Shown: positions 41,192-50,910, counted from the first letter of the stretch. The stretch: 64,000 bases of DNA from JBHFEI01 sp041928815 (GCF_041928815.1 NZ_JBHFEI010000001.1:124001-188000), one strand, 5' to 3'. Program-made: numbers and translations. The notes: generated from the letters alone by a model not told the origin.

Positions 41192-42831
41192 CGTCTTTCC
41201 CCCCGTGGCCCGTCGTCGTGGCGCGGCCGTCCGCGCCGCCAGACGCCGTCATCGGCCATCATGTCGGTGAGCAACCCCTCGCGCAGGCCGCGATCGGCGA
41301 CGCGCAGCCGTTCCGAGGGCCAGCGCCGCCGGATCGCCTCGAGGATGGCGCAGCCGGCGAGCACGAGGTCCGCCCGGTCCGGCCCGATGCAGGGATTGGC
41401 GGCGCGCTCGGCAAAATTCCACGACAGCAGCCGCGCTTGCATCGCGGACACCTCGGCATCGGACAGCCAGATGCCGTCCACCTTGCGCCGGTCGTAGCGC
41501 GGCAGGTCGAGATGGACGCCGGCAAGCGTGGTCACCGTGCCGGACGTGCCGATCAGGTAGAAGCCGTTGCCGTGGCGCGCCAGCGCATCGACCGGCGGGC
41601 AGGCGAAACGGTCGAGCATGCCCTCGACCTCGGCCACCATGGCGGCGAAATTTTCCGGCGTCACATCCCGCCCGCCATGGCGTTCGGACAGGGTCACGAC
41701 GCCGACCGGCAGCGAGGTCCAGTGGGTGATATGGTTGGCGAGCCGGTTCGAGCGCGACGTGCCGATGTCGAGCACGGCAATCTCGGAGGAGCCGCCGCCG
41801 ATGTCGAAGAGGACGAGCGAGCGCGTCTCCCGGCCGACCAGCGACGAGCAGCCAGACACGGCAAGCCGCGCCTCGGTCTCGCGGTCGATGATCTCGAGTT
41901 CCAGTCCGGTCTCGGAGAAGACGCGGCGCAGGAAATCCTCGCCGTTGACGGCGGCGCGCGCCGCCTCCGTCGCGATCAGCCGGTGGCGGCGGATATTGTG
42001 GGATTTCAGCTTGGCGGCGCAGATCTTAAGCGCCTCGATCGAGCGCTGGATCGCCTCCGGCGACAGGGCGCCGGTCGCCGCAAGCCCCTCGCCGAGGCGG
42101 ACGATGCGCGAGAAGGCATCGACGACCCGGAAGCTGCCCGGCCGGCCCGGCTGCGCGATCAGCAGGCGGCAATTGTTCGTGCCGAGATCAAGGGCGGCGT
42201 AAAGCTGCCGGTCGTCCTGGGGAGCCACACGGAAATTGCGTCCCTCCCCCGCAGGCCGGCCGGGAAAGCGGGGCGGGCCCGCCTCGCCCTGCTGCTGGCC
42301 TTCCAGCGGGCGATGGGACGCGTCCTGCTTCGGCGCCGGCGCCGACGCACGGTCGCCGCGCGCGCGATCGCTCGCCGCACGCCCGTCCTTCGCCTGCTCC
42401 GGCCTGCCCGAGGCGAGCGGACGGCCCTGCAGCGCCCGGCCATGCTGCGCCGGCTTGCTGGGCCGATGGAGAGACGGCTTGCGTGACGGTGGTGGTGCAG
42501 CCTCCAGGCCGCCCGCCTCCGCAGCACCTGCAGGCACTACCTCCGTGCGCACGGCGGCAGCGGACATTTCCGGCCGGTTCGCGCCCTTGCCGCGCCGGCG
42601 CCGTTTGCGCTTGCGCATCGCATCGGAGGCTTCAACGGTGTCGGGACGCCGCGCTTCGCCGGACACGCCGGCGGAAGCGGAAGAAGCGGAACGCGAAGCG
42701 GGAGGCTTGCGACGCCTCCGCTTGCCCTTGCCCTGGCGCGGCAATGCCTGCCCCTCGCCACGACCCGCCGCTGGCGCCCCGGATGCAGACGGCTTTCCGC
42801 CGTGATCGGGGTCGTTCACGTGTCTGTCCAA
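41188..42831 (-). CDS. Ppx/GppA-family phosphatase with long basic N-terminal extension
   Basis: This 547-residue protein is of the exopolyphosphatase / guanosine pentaphosphatase family. The ASKHA-fold domain starts near residue 208 (LYAALDLGTNNCRLLIAQ) and includes HRLIATEAARAAVN, IDRETEARLAVSGC and LVLFDIGGGSSEIAVLD. The first 205 residues or so are disordered and rich in Arg, Lys, Ala, Pro and Gln (for example GKGKRRRRKPPASR, RKRKRRRRGKGA). Only the C-terminal two-thirds is catalytic. Pairing with rlmE is conserved in related genomes as I recall. The basic tail may bind RNA or polyphosphate. This is inference. Confidence 0.88.
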   Translation of the reverse strand: MDRHVNDPDHGGKPSASGAPAAGRGEGQALPRQGKGKRRRRKPPASRSASSASAGVSGEARRPDTVEASDAMRKRKRRRRGKGANRPEMSAAAVRTEVVPAGAAEAGGLEAAPPPSRKPSLHRPSKPAQHGRALQGRPLASGRPEQAKDGRAASDRARGDRASAPAPKQDASHRPLEGQQQGEAGPPRFPGRPAGEGRNFRVAPQDDRQLYAALDLGTNNCRLLIAQPGRPGSFRVVDAFSRIVRLGEGLAATGALSPEAIQRSIEALKICAAKLKSHNIRRHRLIATEAARAAVNGEDFLRRVFSETGLELEIIDRETEARLAVSGCSSLVGRETRSLVLFDIGGGSSEIAVLDIGTSRSNRLANHITHWTSLPVGVVTLSERHGGRDVTPENFAAMVAEVEGMLDRFACPPVDALARHGNGFYLIGTSGTVTTLAGVHLDLPRYDRRKVDGIWLSDAEVSAMQARLLSWNFAERAANPCIGPDRADLVLAGCAILEAIRRRWPSERLRVADRGLREGLLTDMMADDGVWRRGRPRHDDGPRGERR

Positions 42832-43275
42832 TCGCGCCGGGCCGAGCCATGAAGGCCGCTCTCAGCGCATTTTCGAATGTTCGTTGGGAGGACATTACCA
42901 GCCACGCCCCGCTTCGCCAAATTCTTTTTGTCGCATCGCGATAGGGGGCGGGGCGGGCGCGATGCGATCGCCGGACGGAGACGGCTTTACGCCACGATGT
43001 CCTCGCCCACCGCATTGAGGGCGGCATCCCTGCCCGGCTGGCACCCTTCGGCAAAGAACCGGCCCGCGCTCATCGAAGCCGAACAATGGTCCGGCCTTGA
43101 AACCCCGAGAGAACAGACGATGATTCCTCGCACGCCGACGCAAATGGGTCTTGATCGGCGCGGCGAATCTGGTAGAAGGCGGCTCGAAACGAAAATGAAC
43201 TTGTCGAACCGGGACAAAGAAGGCGCCCAGCCTGAGTTTTCGTATCAGTCCAAGTGATTGTTTTCACTTGCGGAT
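42832..43275. other. intergenic region, no gene seen
   Basis: These 444 bases lie between the Ppx/GppA start and tRNA-Gln. They include TTCTTTTTGTCGCATC near 42923, reminiscent of the T-rich spacer in the palindromic repeats, but the flanking arms are not preserved. Open frames here are short on both strands and lack ribosome-binding sites or homology I can recognise. Confidence 0.5.
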
Positions 43276-43349
43276 TGGGGAATAGGTTAACGGTAGACCC
43301 ACGGACTCTGACTCCGTTAGTCCTGGTTCGAATCCAGGTTCCCCAGCCA
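43276..43349 (+). tRNA. tRNA-Gln (anticodon CUG)
   Basis: This is a 74-base cloverleaf with encoded CCA. The acceptor stem is TGGGGAA/TTCCCCA with discriminator G. The D-arm contains AGGTTAACGGTAGA, and the anticodon stem ACGGA/TCCGT encloses CTCTGAC, giving anticodon CTG at 43308-43310. The T-arm is CCTGGTTCGAATCCAGG. The weak first pair T-A is typical of tRNA-Gln. It reads CAG codons. Confidence 0.97.
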
Positions 43350-43515
43350 AGCATTTTCATCTGCTGACGTTTTATTTTCATCCACGTGGAAGCAGGATTT
43401 CAGGTCGGAATTTACCGGCCGGTACAGTTCGCTGTTTTTGATCGCAAATCTCCCGGATCTTCGCTTGCCGCCGGCCCGTGGCGGGACATATCTAGGTTTC
43501 CTTGAGGAGACACAG

Positions 43516-43917
43516 ATGATTCACCGATCCCTTTCGACCCTTTTCGCGCTTGGCCTTTGCGGACTGACGCTCGCCGGCTGCGTATCCGAGACGAGCAGTG
43601 GCTACTACTATCGCGAAGAGCCGTCCTACGACGTCTATCGCTACGAGCGCCGCGTCATCTATACCGATCCCTACCGCTACGAGCGGCGGCCGCGGCCGGA
43701 TTGGCGCGACGACCGGCGCGAGCGCGACCGGGAGCGTTACGAGCTGCGCCGGCGCGAGGAGCGCGCGGTGGAGCGTGCGGACCGGAGGGACGAGACGCGC
43801 GACGCGGTCCGTCGACCGCGCCGGGACGAGGCGGGTCGCCCGGGGCGCGACGACAGACGCTGCCGGCTTCCCGATTGCTCGGATCGCGATGCGGACGGCC
43901 GGGTCCGGCGCGACTGA
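43516..43917 (+). CDS. small Arg-rich lipoprotein
   Basis: This 133-residue protein has a lipoprotein signal (MIHRSLSTLFALGLCGLTLAGC, lipobox LAGC). The mature part contains a Tyr/Arg segment (SGYYYREEPSYDVYRYERRVIYTDPYRYERR) and then a run of about 60 residues dominated by Arg, Asp and Glu (RDDRRERDRERYELRRREERAVERADRR). It has a good AGGAGA ribosome-binding site. No family is recognised. The composition suggests an extended, charged periplasmic protein attached to a membrane. Its codon composition looks native. Confidence 0.7.
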   Translation: MIHRSLSTLFALGLCGLTLAGCVSETSSGYYYREEPSYDVYRYERRVIYTDPYRYERRPRPDWRDDRRERDRERYELRRREERAVERADRRDETRDAVRRPRRDEAGRPGRDDRRCRLPDCSDRDADGRVRRD

Positions 43918-43951
43918 GCCGCCTTCTGCACAACCCGCGCGAGCGCGACCG

Positions 43952-46216
43952 CTACCAGCGGCGCTCCTCGCTGCGGATGTCGGCGAGCTGGCGGATCGCG
44001 TCGCGCTCGCCGGTCTCGCCGAGCGCCTCGAACATGCGCCGGGCATCCAGACGCTGGCCGAGATTCTTGAGCGCGAAGGCGCGCAGCACCATCAGGTTGG
44101 TCGGTTCCGGGCGGAACTGCGTCCGCTGGTCGAGGAAGAGGATCGTTTCCCGGTAGCGTCCGGCACGGAAGCTGCTGATCGCCCGGTCGGCCAGAAGCGC
44201 TGCCTGGAGTTCCGCGCGTCGGCCCTCGTCCATCCGGGCGCGCGTCGCCGCGACGCCCGCCTCTCCGGTGAGGCCGGCCCGCAGATAGGCAAGGCTCTGG
44301 CCGTAGGCCGCGTCGCTCCGCGTCTTCCCCGCGCCGCCAAGCGCCACCTCGAAGGCCTTTGCCGCCTCGAGCGGCCGGTCGATGTCCATTAGGCACCAGC
44401 CGAGAACCAGGGCCTGAGCCGGAGGAAGCCCGACAGCATCCTGCGTGGTGCGGCAGGCGCGGCGCCCGGCTGCCGCCCTGCGCGCGCCACGCGCCGGCTC
44501 GGCAGAGGCCTCCGTATCGACGGCGGCCTCTGCCAGGCGAACGCCACGGCCTGAGGGCATCCGGGGCGTCTCATCCGCAACAGCCCGCGCCGTCAGGGGA
44601 TCACGGGCGGACTTTGTCTGCGCCTCGTCGGCGGCAGGCCGGGTACCGAGTTCGTCGATCCGGGTGGAGCGCGCCGCCCAGTCGCGCTTCAACGCCGCAA
44701 GGCCCAGCCTGTCGTCGAGACGCAGCCGCGCGACCGCCAGCCCGTAGGCGGCCGGCTCGCTGTCGGCACGCCAGACGAGCGCCTGCTCGAACCATTCCGA
44801 CGCCGTCTTCGGCTGGTTCATCGCCAGCGCATACCAGCCGAACTGCTCGGCCGTGCGCGGATCGCGGGCATCGAGCGTCGCACGCGCGATCCGGCCGAGC
44901 ACGGGCTGCGCGATCACCGGCGGCGGATTAAGGCCGAGCAGGGTGGCGGTCGCCGCGAGATAGGTCGCGCGGGCGTCGTCGGAGGCGTCGCGCCAGTCAT
45001 ACATCACCGCCTCCGCCTCGACCGGCATGCGCCGCGACAGGAGAACGAGGGCCAGGCCCTGGGAGGCGGAGGCCGAGTCGGCGGCGGCGCGGGCCTTGCG
45101 GAAGAAGGGTTCGGCCGCCGCCATCTCGTCGCGCCGCAGGTGATACCATCCGAGCAGCAGCGCGTCCGTCGCAAGCCCGCCCTCGGCGAGGCTCTGCTCG
45201 ACGATGCGCAGATAGGCGGGCGCCACGGTGATGGTCTGGTCGGTGCCGGCCTCGGCGAGGAAGCGGCGGGCGAGATCGGGGCGGATCGGATCGAACTCCC
45301 GCCCGCCGTCGCTCAAGGTGCGCTCGCGGGTCAGAAGCTCCTGCATGTCGGCATAGGACAGAACCTCCGCCGCCTTCTGCACCGTGGCGACGCGGATCGG
45401 CGCGTCGCCGCAGTTTTCGAGCATGTAGTCGTAGGCGTCGCGGGCGCGCTGCAGCCGGCCGAGGCGGCCGAAGGATTCGGCGACGCGCCAGAGCACGTCG
45501 GCATCGCTGCAGGTCAGCAGGCTCGGCGTTTCCGCGCCGATGCGCACCACGTCCTCGTCGCGCCTGGCGGTCGAGGCGGCGACAAGTTCGGCGCGTTTCT
45601 CGGCAACCTCCATGCGGTCGATCAGATCCTTCGGCGGCACCCAGTCCGGCTCGCGCGCCTTCCGGGCGGCAATCGCCGTGCGCAGGTCGGCGAAGCGCGA
45701 CTGGCTGTAGAGCGCCCACATTTCCTCCAGCGCGCGGTCCGTGTTCTCCGGCACGGCGAGCGGATCCTCCGGCGGCGTCCAGGTCGGATAGAGCGCCCTC
45801 AGCCGGGCGATCTCGGCATTGAGGCGCGCCGTGTCGCCGCGCGCGGCGAAGTAGCGCAGCGCGCTCTCGTCGACAACCGGCGGTGACGTGACGGCATTGC
45901 CGGCGGCGGGCTCCGTGGCCGGTGCTCCGTCCCCGGTGGTCCGGGGTTGCGACGGCGACGGGGTCTGGGCTTGCGCCTGATCCTGATCCTGAGCCTGGGC
46001 CTGGGCGATCACGACGAAGCGGGCGGTCTTCAGAAGCAGGGGCGCCTCGCCGGATGCCACGGCCGGGTCGCCCGACAGGAGACGCCCGCCCTTCTGCGCC
46101 GCGATCTCGGGAAAATGCGAAGCGACAGGAAAGGCGCGGCCGAGATCCATCGAAAGGCCGACCACGCCGACGGCGCCGGTCACGAACACGGCAGAGGCCA
46201 GAAGGATCGTCTTCAT
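43952..46216 (-). CDS. periplasmic TPR protein of the cellulose operon, BcsK/BcsC-like
   Basis: This 754-residue protein has a signal-anchor N-terminus (MKTILLASAVFVTGAVGVVGL). A Gln/Pro-rich linker follows (AQAQAQDQDQAQAQTPSPSQ), then a long helical array with TPR-like pairs such as WRVAESFGRLGRLQRARDAYDYML, LLLGWYHLRRDEMAAAEPFFRKA, EQFGWYALAMNQPKTASEWFEQAL and LVLGWCLMDIDRPLEAAKAFEVAL. No beta-barrel pore domain is visible at the C-terminus, unlike E. coli BcsC. It is the last gene of bcsN-bcsA-bcsB, the position of the TPR protein called BcsK in alphaproteobacterial operons. It probably acts in cellulose export across the periplasm. The usual neighbour bcsZ (endoglucanase) is missing. Confidence 0.7.
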   Translation of the reverse strand: MKTILLASAVFVTGAVGVVGLSMDLGRAFPVASHFPEIAAQKGGRLLSGDPAVASGEAPLLLKTARFVVIAQAQAQDQDQAQAQTPSPSQPRTTGDGAPATEPAAGNAVTSPPVVDESALRYFAARGDTARLNAEIARLRALYPTWTPPEDPLAVPENTDRALEEMWALYSQSRFADLRTAIAARKAREPDWVPPKDLIDRMEVAEKRAELVAASTARRDEDVVRIGAETPSLLTCSDADVLWRVAESFGRLGRLQRARDAYDYMLENCGDAPIRVATVQKAAEVLSYADMQELLTRERTLSDGGREFDPIRPDLARRFLAEAGTDQTITVAPAYLRIVEQSLAEGGLATDALLLGWYHLRRDEMAAAEPFFRKARAAADSASASQGLALVLLSRRMPVEAEAVMYDWRDASDDARATYLAATATLLGLNPPPVIAQPVLGRIARATLDARDPRTAEQFGWYALAMNQPKTASEWFEQALVWRADSEPAAYGLAVARLRLDDRLGLAALKRDWAARSTRIDELGTRPAADEAQTKSARDPLTARAVADETPRMPSGRGVRLAEAAVDTEASAEPARGARRAAAGRRACRTTQDAVGLPPAQALVLGWCLMDIDRPLEAAKAFEVALGGAGKTRSDAAYGQSLAYLRAGLTGEAGVAATRARMDEGRRAELQAALLADRAISSFRAGRYRETILFLDQRTQFRPEPTNLMVLRAFALKNLGQRLDARRMFEALGETGERDAIRQLADIRSEERRW

Positions 46217-46405
46217 CCCGTTTCCCTTCGACGCATGATCGAGGACGGCGCCGGCGCGGATGGCGCGGGCGTGACCTCGATGAATGCCGCAGAACAGCAA
46301 AGGGACCGCATCGTGCGGTCGTTTCCCCGATGAAATCCGATTAAGGTTAACCCCTGGTAAACATCGACGAAAAATACAACCAAAAAGTGAACTTTGAAAT
46401 CCGAA

Positions 46406-48745
46406 TCAGCCTTTGCGTCCGAAGAGCCGCAGCAGCAGCGCCGTCGACAGACCGAGAAGGCCGGCGAGCAGGCAGAAGATGCCCGCATAGACGAGGATGT
46501 TCGAGGACATCCAGTTCGCCGCGACGAGGCGGAGATTGCCGAAGGACAGCGGCTGCGTGCCGACGAAGCGCAGCCGTGTCGCCGGGCGCACGTCGAGCGT
46601 CGTCCCGTCTTTCGCCTCAAGGCTGGCAAAACCGTCGAGCTGCCGCCAGGCCGCATCCTTCGACAGCGCCTCCATGCCGGCATGCAGGGCGGCGCCGTCC
46701 GGCGCGGTGATCAGCGTCCAGGGTGCCGTCGCGCCGGGACTGTCGCCTTGCGCGACGAGCAGGCGGGCGCTGTCCGGGGGAAGGACCGGCGTCTCCGCAT
46801 GCGGCAGCAGGCGCAGCGAGGACAGGGAGATGTCGAACGTCTCCTTCAGCCACTGCTCGAAGGCGGAAACCTGGCCGCGCCAGGATGAGCCGCGCAGGCG
46901 CGACTGCCATTCGTCGAGAACGCTGTCGGTGCCGGCCTGCGGCGACGTCGTCACCTGTGGGCTGCCCCAGCCCGTCGCGCTTTCCGCCGCGACATGCACC
47001 TGTTCCAGCACCGGTGCCGGGATCTGCGAGACGGCCCCGATCAGGATTGCCGGCTCCTCGCCGATCGAGAGCGCGGAGGCCTCCGGGCGCAGCGCCACGG
47101 GCCGCTGCCCGGCGAAGGCGAGCTTGCCGAGGAAGGTGGCGCCGGCCGAAAGCCGGTCCGGGTCGAGCCGGTCGAGATAGAGGGCCACCGGAGCCTGCTG
47201 GCGGGCATAGGGGAAGCCGCGCCCCGCGAGCGCGGCGAGATCGGGAAGCTGGCCGATGCGCGCGAAGCGCGGCATGCGGAACGCCGACGTGTCGAAAAGC
47301 GCGAAGCGTGCATCGTTGCGCGCCGGGGCGCCCGGGGCGCAGACGGCGTCGGCTTCCGTCATCAGCACCGCCTCGATGTCGATGCGGTTGGCCCCGGGGC
47401 GGAAATGGCGCATCGTCACGCGGATCGGCAGCTGGCGGAAAAGGCCGCCCTTGCGGGTGGTGATCGGTACGGTGGTGGCGATGTTGCCGTTGACATAGAC
47501 GTCGATATGGCTGCCGGGCTGGACCTCGGCGGAATAGGCCGCGTCGAGCAAAAGCGTCGCCTCGCCATAGGCATCGGCATAGAAATCGGAGGGAATGCCG
47601 ATGTCGAAGCCGGTGCGGAAACGGCGGCCGCCGAATTCGCCGGTGCTGACGCCGAGGCTGGAGAAGGACAGCGACGTCTGGTCGAGGAGCAGCGGAATGT
47701 CGACGACGCCGCCGCGCACCGTGGTCTGGGCGACGCCGGGCACGATCGGCCGTTCGAGCGGCGTCACCAGCCGTTCGACCGCCTCGTCGATCGCCGCCCA
47801 GCCCGGCCCGGTGACGACGAAGACGTGGCCGCCGCCGGCACGCGGAACGAAGCCGGTGAAGGCGGAGCCGCCGGCCGCGGCCGGCAGGCCCGGCAGCCGC
47901 TCGGCAAGATCGGCGGAGGTTCCGAGGACGGCGACGAAGGTGTTCGCCGCGACCTGCGACGGCAGGTCGCGCACGACCTCGAAGGACTGGTTCGGCATGT
48001 TGGCCGTCAGCGCCAGGGCCTGGGCAAGACGCAGGAGGGAGGCGGTGGAGGCACGCTGGTCGAGTTCGGGCGCGACGAGGACGAAGCGCGTCAGCCCGGC
48101 CGCATCGACGCCGATCGCGGCGAGATCGTCCAGCGTCGGCACCTCGTCGCCCGCATCGCCTTCGATGTCGAGATAGACATGGGCGGCATCGAGATCGGTC
48201 CAGAGATCGTAGGTCGACTGAATGGTGCAGTCGGTGCGGTGGCGCTGGCTCGTCGAGAACGTCACCTGGTTGGCGCCGGCGCGCAGGAGGCCCCTCGGCA
48301 TGTCGAAGCGCACGTCCTCGACGCCGGCGGCCGAGCGGATCGGCAGCGACCCGACCGTGACGCCGTTGACCGTGACCGTCAGCGCCGAGGCTTCCGGCGC
48401 GATCACCACCGCGTTGGTGTAGCCGACATGGATGGCGCGGACGGCCTGTGCCTGACGTTCCGTCAGGAAGACCGGCAGGGTGCGGCTCGCCACCTCGCCG
48501 TCGAGCCGCAGCGTCGGCGCCGGCAGGATGAAGCGGCGCCCCTGATCGGCGGTCGCAGGGGCCGCCTCGGGCAAGGTGGCCGGGCGGGCGGGCTCGGCCT
48601 CGGCAGGCGGCGTCGCGACGCTCCCGCCGGCCGGGCGCTCGGGCGTCATGTCGAAGGGCCGCTCCTCGACCGGTTGCGCGGCGGCCGGGGAGAGGAGCGC
48701 GAGGACGAGCGCGGCGCATGCGGGGAGAAGACGCCGTCCCATCAT
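46406..48745 (-). CDS. bcsB: cellulose synthase regulatory/periplasmic subunit BcsB
   Basis: This 779-residue protein has a signal peptide (LLPACAALVLALLSPAAA), a large periplasmic domain and one C-terminal membrane helix (NILVYAGIFCLLAGLLGLSTALLLRLF) that anchors to BcsA. BcsB-family segments include FILPAPTLRLDGEVASRTLPVFL, HRTDCTIQSTYDLWTDLD and FDIGIPSDFYADAYGEATLLLDAAYS. BcsB guides the growing glucan through the periplasm and is essential for BcsA activity. The start overlaps the bcsA stop (ATGA), showing translational coupling. Confidence 0.95.
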   Translation of the reverse strand: MMGRRLLPACAALVLALLSPAAAQPVEERPFDMTPERPAGGSVATPPAEAEPARPATLPEAAPATADQGRRFILPAPTLRLDGEVASRTLPVFLTERQAQAVRAIHVGYTNAVVIAPEASALTVTVNGVTVGSLPIRSAAGVEDVRFDMPRGLLRAGANQVTFSTSQRHRTDCTIQSTYDLWTDLDAAHVYLDIEGDAGDEVPTLDDLAAIGVDAAGLTRFVLVAPELDQRASTASLLRLAQALALTANMPNQSFEVVRDLPSQVAANTFVAVLGTSADLAERLPGLPAAAGGSAFTGFVPRAGGGHVFVVTGPGWAAIDEAVERLVTPLERPIVPGVAQTTVRGGVVDIPLLLDQTSLSFSSLGVSTGEFGGRRFRTGFDIGIPSDFYADAYGEATLLLDAAYSAEVQPGSHIDVYVNGNIATTVPITTRKGGLFRQLPIRVTMRHFRPGANRIDIEAVLMTEADAVCAPGAPARNDARFALFDTSAFRMPRFARIGQLPDLAALAGRGFPYARQQAPVALYLDRLDPDRLSAGATFLGKLAFAGQRPVALRPEASALSIGEEPAILIGAVSQIPAPVLEQVHVAAESATGWGSPQVTTSPQAGTDSVLDEWQSRLRGSSWRGQVSAFEQWLKETFDISLSSLRLLPHAETPVLPPDSARLLVAQGDSPGATAPWTLITAPDGAALHAGMEALSKDAAWRQLDGFASLEAKDGTTLDVRPATRLRFVGTQPLSFGNLRLVAANWMSSNILVYAGIFCLLAGLLGLSTALLLRLFGRKG

Positions 48746-50910
48746 GCCGTCTCCCGCCCGCGCGTGCCCGTGACGGTGCGCAGAAGATAGACCAGCCCGC
48801 GCGCCGTCTGGAACAGGGCGATGCCGAGGAACCAGAACGAGCCGCGCAGCAGACCCGGATTGAAGCGGCGCGACACCTGGAAATCGCTCCATTGCCGCGA
48901 ATTGGCGAAGATCAGGTCGGCGACCAGCGTGTGGTGGCGCGCCTCGGCCGGCATGAAGCGGCAGCCGAGCGTGGCGAGGTTGCCCGCCTGCTCGACACTG
49001 CGGATCTCGACCGGCAGCCCCTCCTCCCGCTCGCCGCCATGCGGCGTGATCCGGAGGATGCCCTGCGTCGCCGGCTGCGGCTCAGGTCCTGGATTGAGCA
49101 CCTGGATGCGGGCGCCGCCGGCGGAAACGTCCTCGACCGTCGCCGGATAGGTCATGTCGCCGATCGAGAAGCTGCAGCGGCGCGAGACGCGCACCCGGCG
49201 CGACGAGGCCTTCTCGCCGCGTTCGGAGACGACGCCGAGGGCGCAGCCGGCGATGATCAGGTTGAGCAGGTTCCACGCGCCGACGACGAGGGTGACATCC
49301 GCCTTGTAGGGTTCGGAATAGACCCGGTAGACCGTCATCAGAAGGGCGATGAACAGCACCCCGAAGATGATGAAGAAGGGCCGGCTGATCTCCGACAGGC
49401 GGCTGACGCGGATCGATTCGTCCTTGGCGGTGACCTTGAACACCGGCCGCCGCGGATTGAGCATCACCGAGACGACGGCCGGCAGCAGGTGCACCGTCTG
49501 CACATATTCGTAGAGTTCCGAGATCCATGGCCAGCGGAACGATCCGTAGAGATAGTTCTGCATCATCAGGTTCACCGCCATGTAGGCGAGCGTGTAGCCG
49601 AGGAACTCCCCGCCGGAGGCGGTGAAGATCTCGAGATCGAAGAAGAGGTAGCAGAGGGGCGCAAGCAGGAAGATCGTGCGCGGGAACGGAAACAGCCAGA
49701 ACAGCGTCGAGGACATGTAGCAGAGCCGCTGCGGCAGGGAGAGGCCGCGCTTGAACAGCGGAAAGCGGAACCTCAGGATCTGCATCATACCCTGCGCCCA
49801 GCGGCTGCGCTGGCCGATGAAACTGGCGAAGGTGGCCGGCTGCAGTCCGGCGATCAAGGGCTTGTCAACATAGACGCTGTTCCAGCCGCCGGCATGCAGC
49901 GCCAGCGCCGTCTCGCAATCCTCCGTGATCGACAGGCCGGAAAAGCCGCCCGCCTCCTTCAGCGCCGCGCGCCGGAGCACGGCCGCCGAGCCGCAGAAGA
50001 AGGATGCGTTCCACTTGTCGAGGCCGCGCTGGATGATGCCGTAGAACATCTCGTTCTCGCTCGGCATCTTCTCGAAGGTCTTCAAATTGCGCTCGACCGG
50101 ATCGGGATTGAGGAAGAAATGCGGCGTCTGCACGAGGAAGAGCTTCGGATCCTCGGAGAAATAGCCGACCGTCTCGCGCAGGAAATCGCGCGCCGGCGCA
50201 TGGTCGGCGTCGAAGATGGCGATCAGGTCGCCGGTCGATTGCTCCATGCCGTTGTTGAGGTTGCCGGCCTTGGCATGTTCGTTGCGGGCGCGCGTCAGGT
50301 AGTTGACGCCGAGGTCGCGGCAGAGCGCCTGCAGGTCCTGATGTCGGGCGCGGGCGCCCTCCGCCGCGACGACACCGGTCGAATTGCGCTTCTGCTCGGT
50401 GCCGCCGTCGTCGAGCAGCCAGACGGTCATCTTCTCCGCCGGGTAGTCCATCGCCCGCGCGGCGGCGAGCGTGTTGGCGAGAAGCGCGGTGTCCTCGTTG
50501 TAGCTCGGCACGAAGACGTCGACGCTCGGCAGGCGACTCTCGTCCGGCTTGCGGGCGCTGCGCGAGGGCAGCGGCATCGAAACGACGAAGAGGCTGAGGC
50601 CGAGCATCATCACGCTGTACATTTCCGCCAGATAGACGAGGAGCGCGGGGATGAAATTCTCGATCTGGTTCAGCGGCGGCAGCGTGCTGGTCGTGCGCCA
50701 GTAGACGTAGCGCAGCACGATCGCCGTGCCGAAGGCGAGCGCCACCAGCCGCCAGGTTCCCTCGATGCGCAGGATCTTGATCACGGCCATCATCGTCACG
50801 ACGGCGATGCTGGCGACGAGCTGCGTCTGCAGGCTGATCGGCAGGGTGATGAGAAGCAGGACCGCCAGCGACACGAGGGCCCAGATCAGGATTACGCTGA
50901 GGTGTTTCAT
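48742..50910 (-). CDS. bcsA: cellulose synthase catalytic subunit BcsA
   Basis: This 722-residue family-2 glycosyltransferase polymerises UDP-glucose into beta-1,4-glucan and extrudes it through its own membrane channel. Catalytic motifs are D in WLLDDGGTEQ (D167/168), DAD in FDADHAP (234-236), FFCGS (305-309), the TED in SITEDCET (329-331), and QRSRW (367-371). Membrane helices flank the GT domain. A C-terminal PilZ domain (SRRVRVSRRCSF and DVSAGGARI) predicts activation by cyclic di-GMP. The start MKHLSV is preferred to a longer reading. No diguanylate cyclase is in the operon. Confidence 0.97.
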   Translation of the reverse strand: MKHLSVILIWALVSLAVLLLITLPISLQTQLVASIAVVTMMAVIKILRIEGTWRLVALAFGTAIVLRYVYWRTTSTLPPLNQIENFIPALLVYLAEMYSVMMLGLSLFVVSMPLPSRSARKPDESRLPSVDVFVPSYNEDTALLANTLAAARAMDYPAEKMTVWLLDDGGTEQKRNSTGVVAAEGARARHQDLQALCRDLGVNYLTRARNEHAKAGNLNNGMEQSTGDLIAIFDADHAPARDFLRETVGYFSEDPKLFLVQTPHFFLNPDPVERNLKTFEKMPSENEMFYGIIQRGLDKWNASFFCGSAAVLRRAALKEAGGFSGLSITEDCETALALHAGGWNSVYVDKPLIAGLQPATFASFIGQRSRWAQGMMQILRFRFPLFKRGLSLPQRLCYMSSTLFWLFPFPRTIFLLAPLCYLFFDLEIFTASGGEFLGYTLAYMAVNLMMQNYLYGSFRWPWISELYEYVQTVHLLPAVVSVMLNPRRPVFKVTAKDESIRVSRLSEISRPFFIIFGVLFIALLMTVYRVYSEPYKADVTLVVGAWNLLNLIIAGCALGVVSERGEKASSRRVRVSRRCSFSIGDMTYPATVEDVSAGGARIQVLNPGPEPQPATQGILRITPHGGEREEGLPVEIRSVEQAGNLATLGCRFMPAEARHHTLVADLIFANSRQWSDFQVSRRFNPGLLRGSFWFLGIALFQTARGLVYLLRTVTGTRGRETA

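Noticed and set aside
42840..42960. Possible third copy of the palindromic repeat
   Set aside because: Only the T-rich core TTCTTTTTGTCGCATC is shared. Hairpin arms and end motifs are absent.
43276..43349. tRNA-Gln as a possible integration site for a mobile element
   Set aside because: No integrase gene, repeated tRNA 3' end, or composition change is seen on either side.
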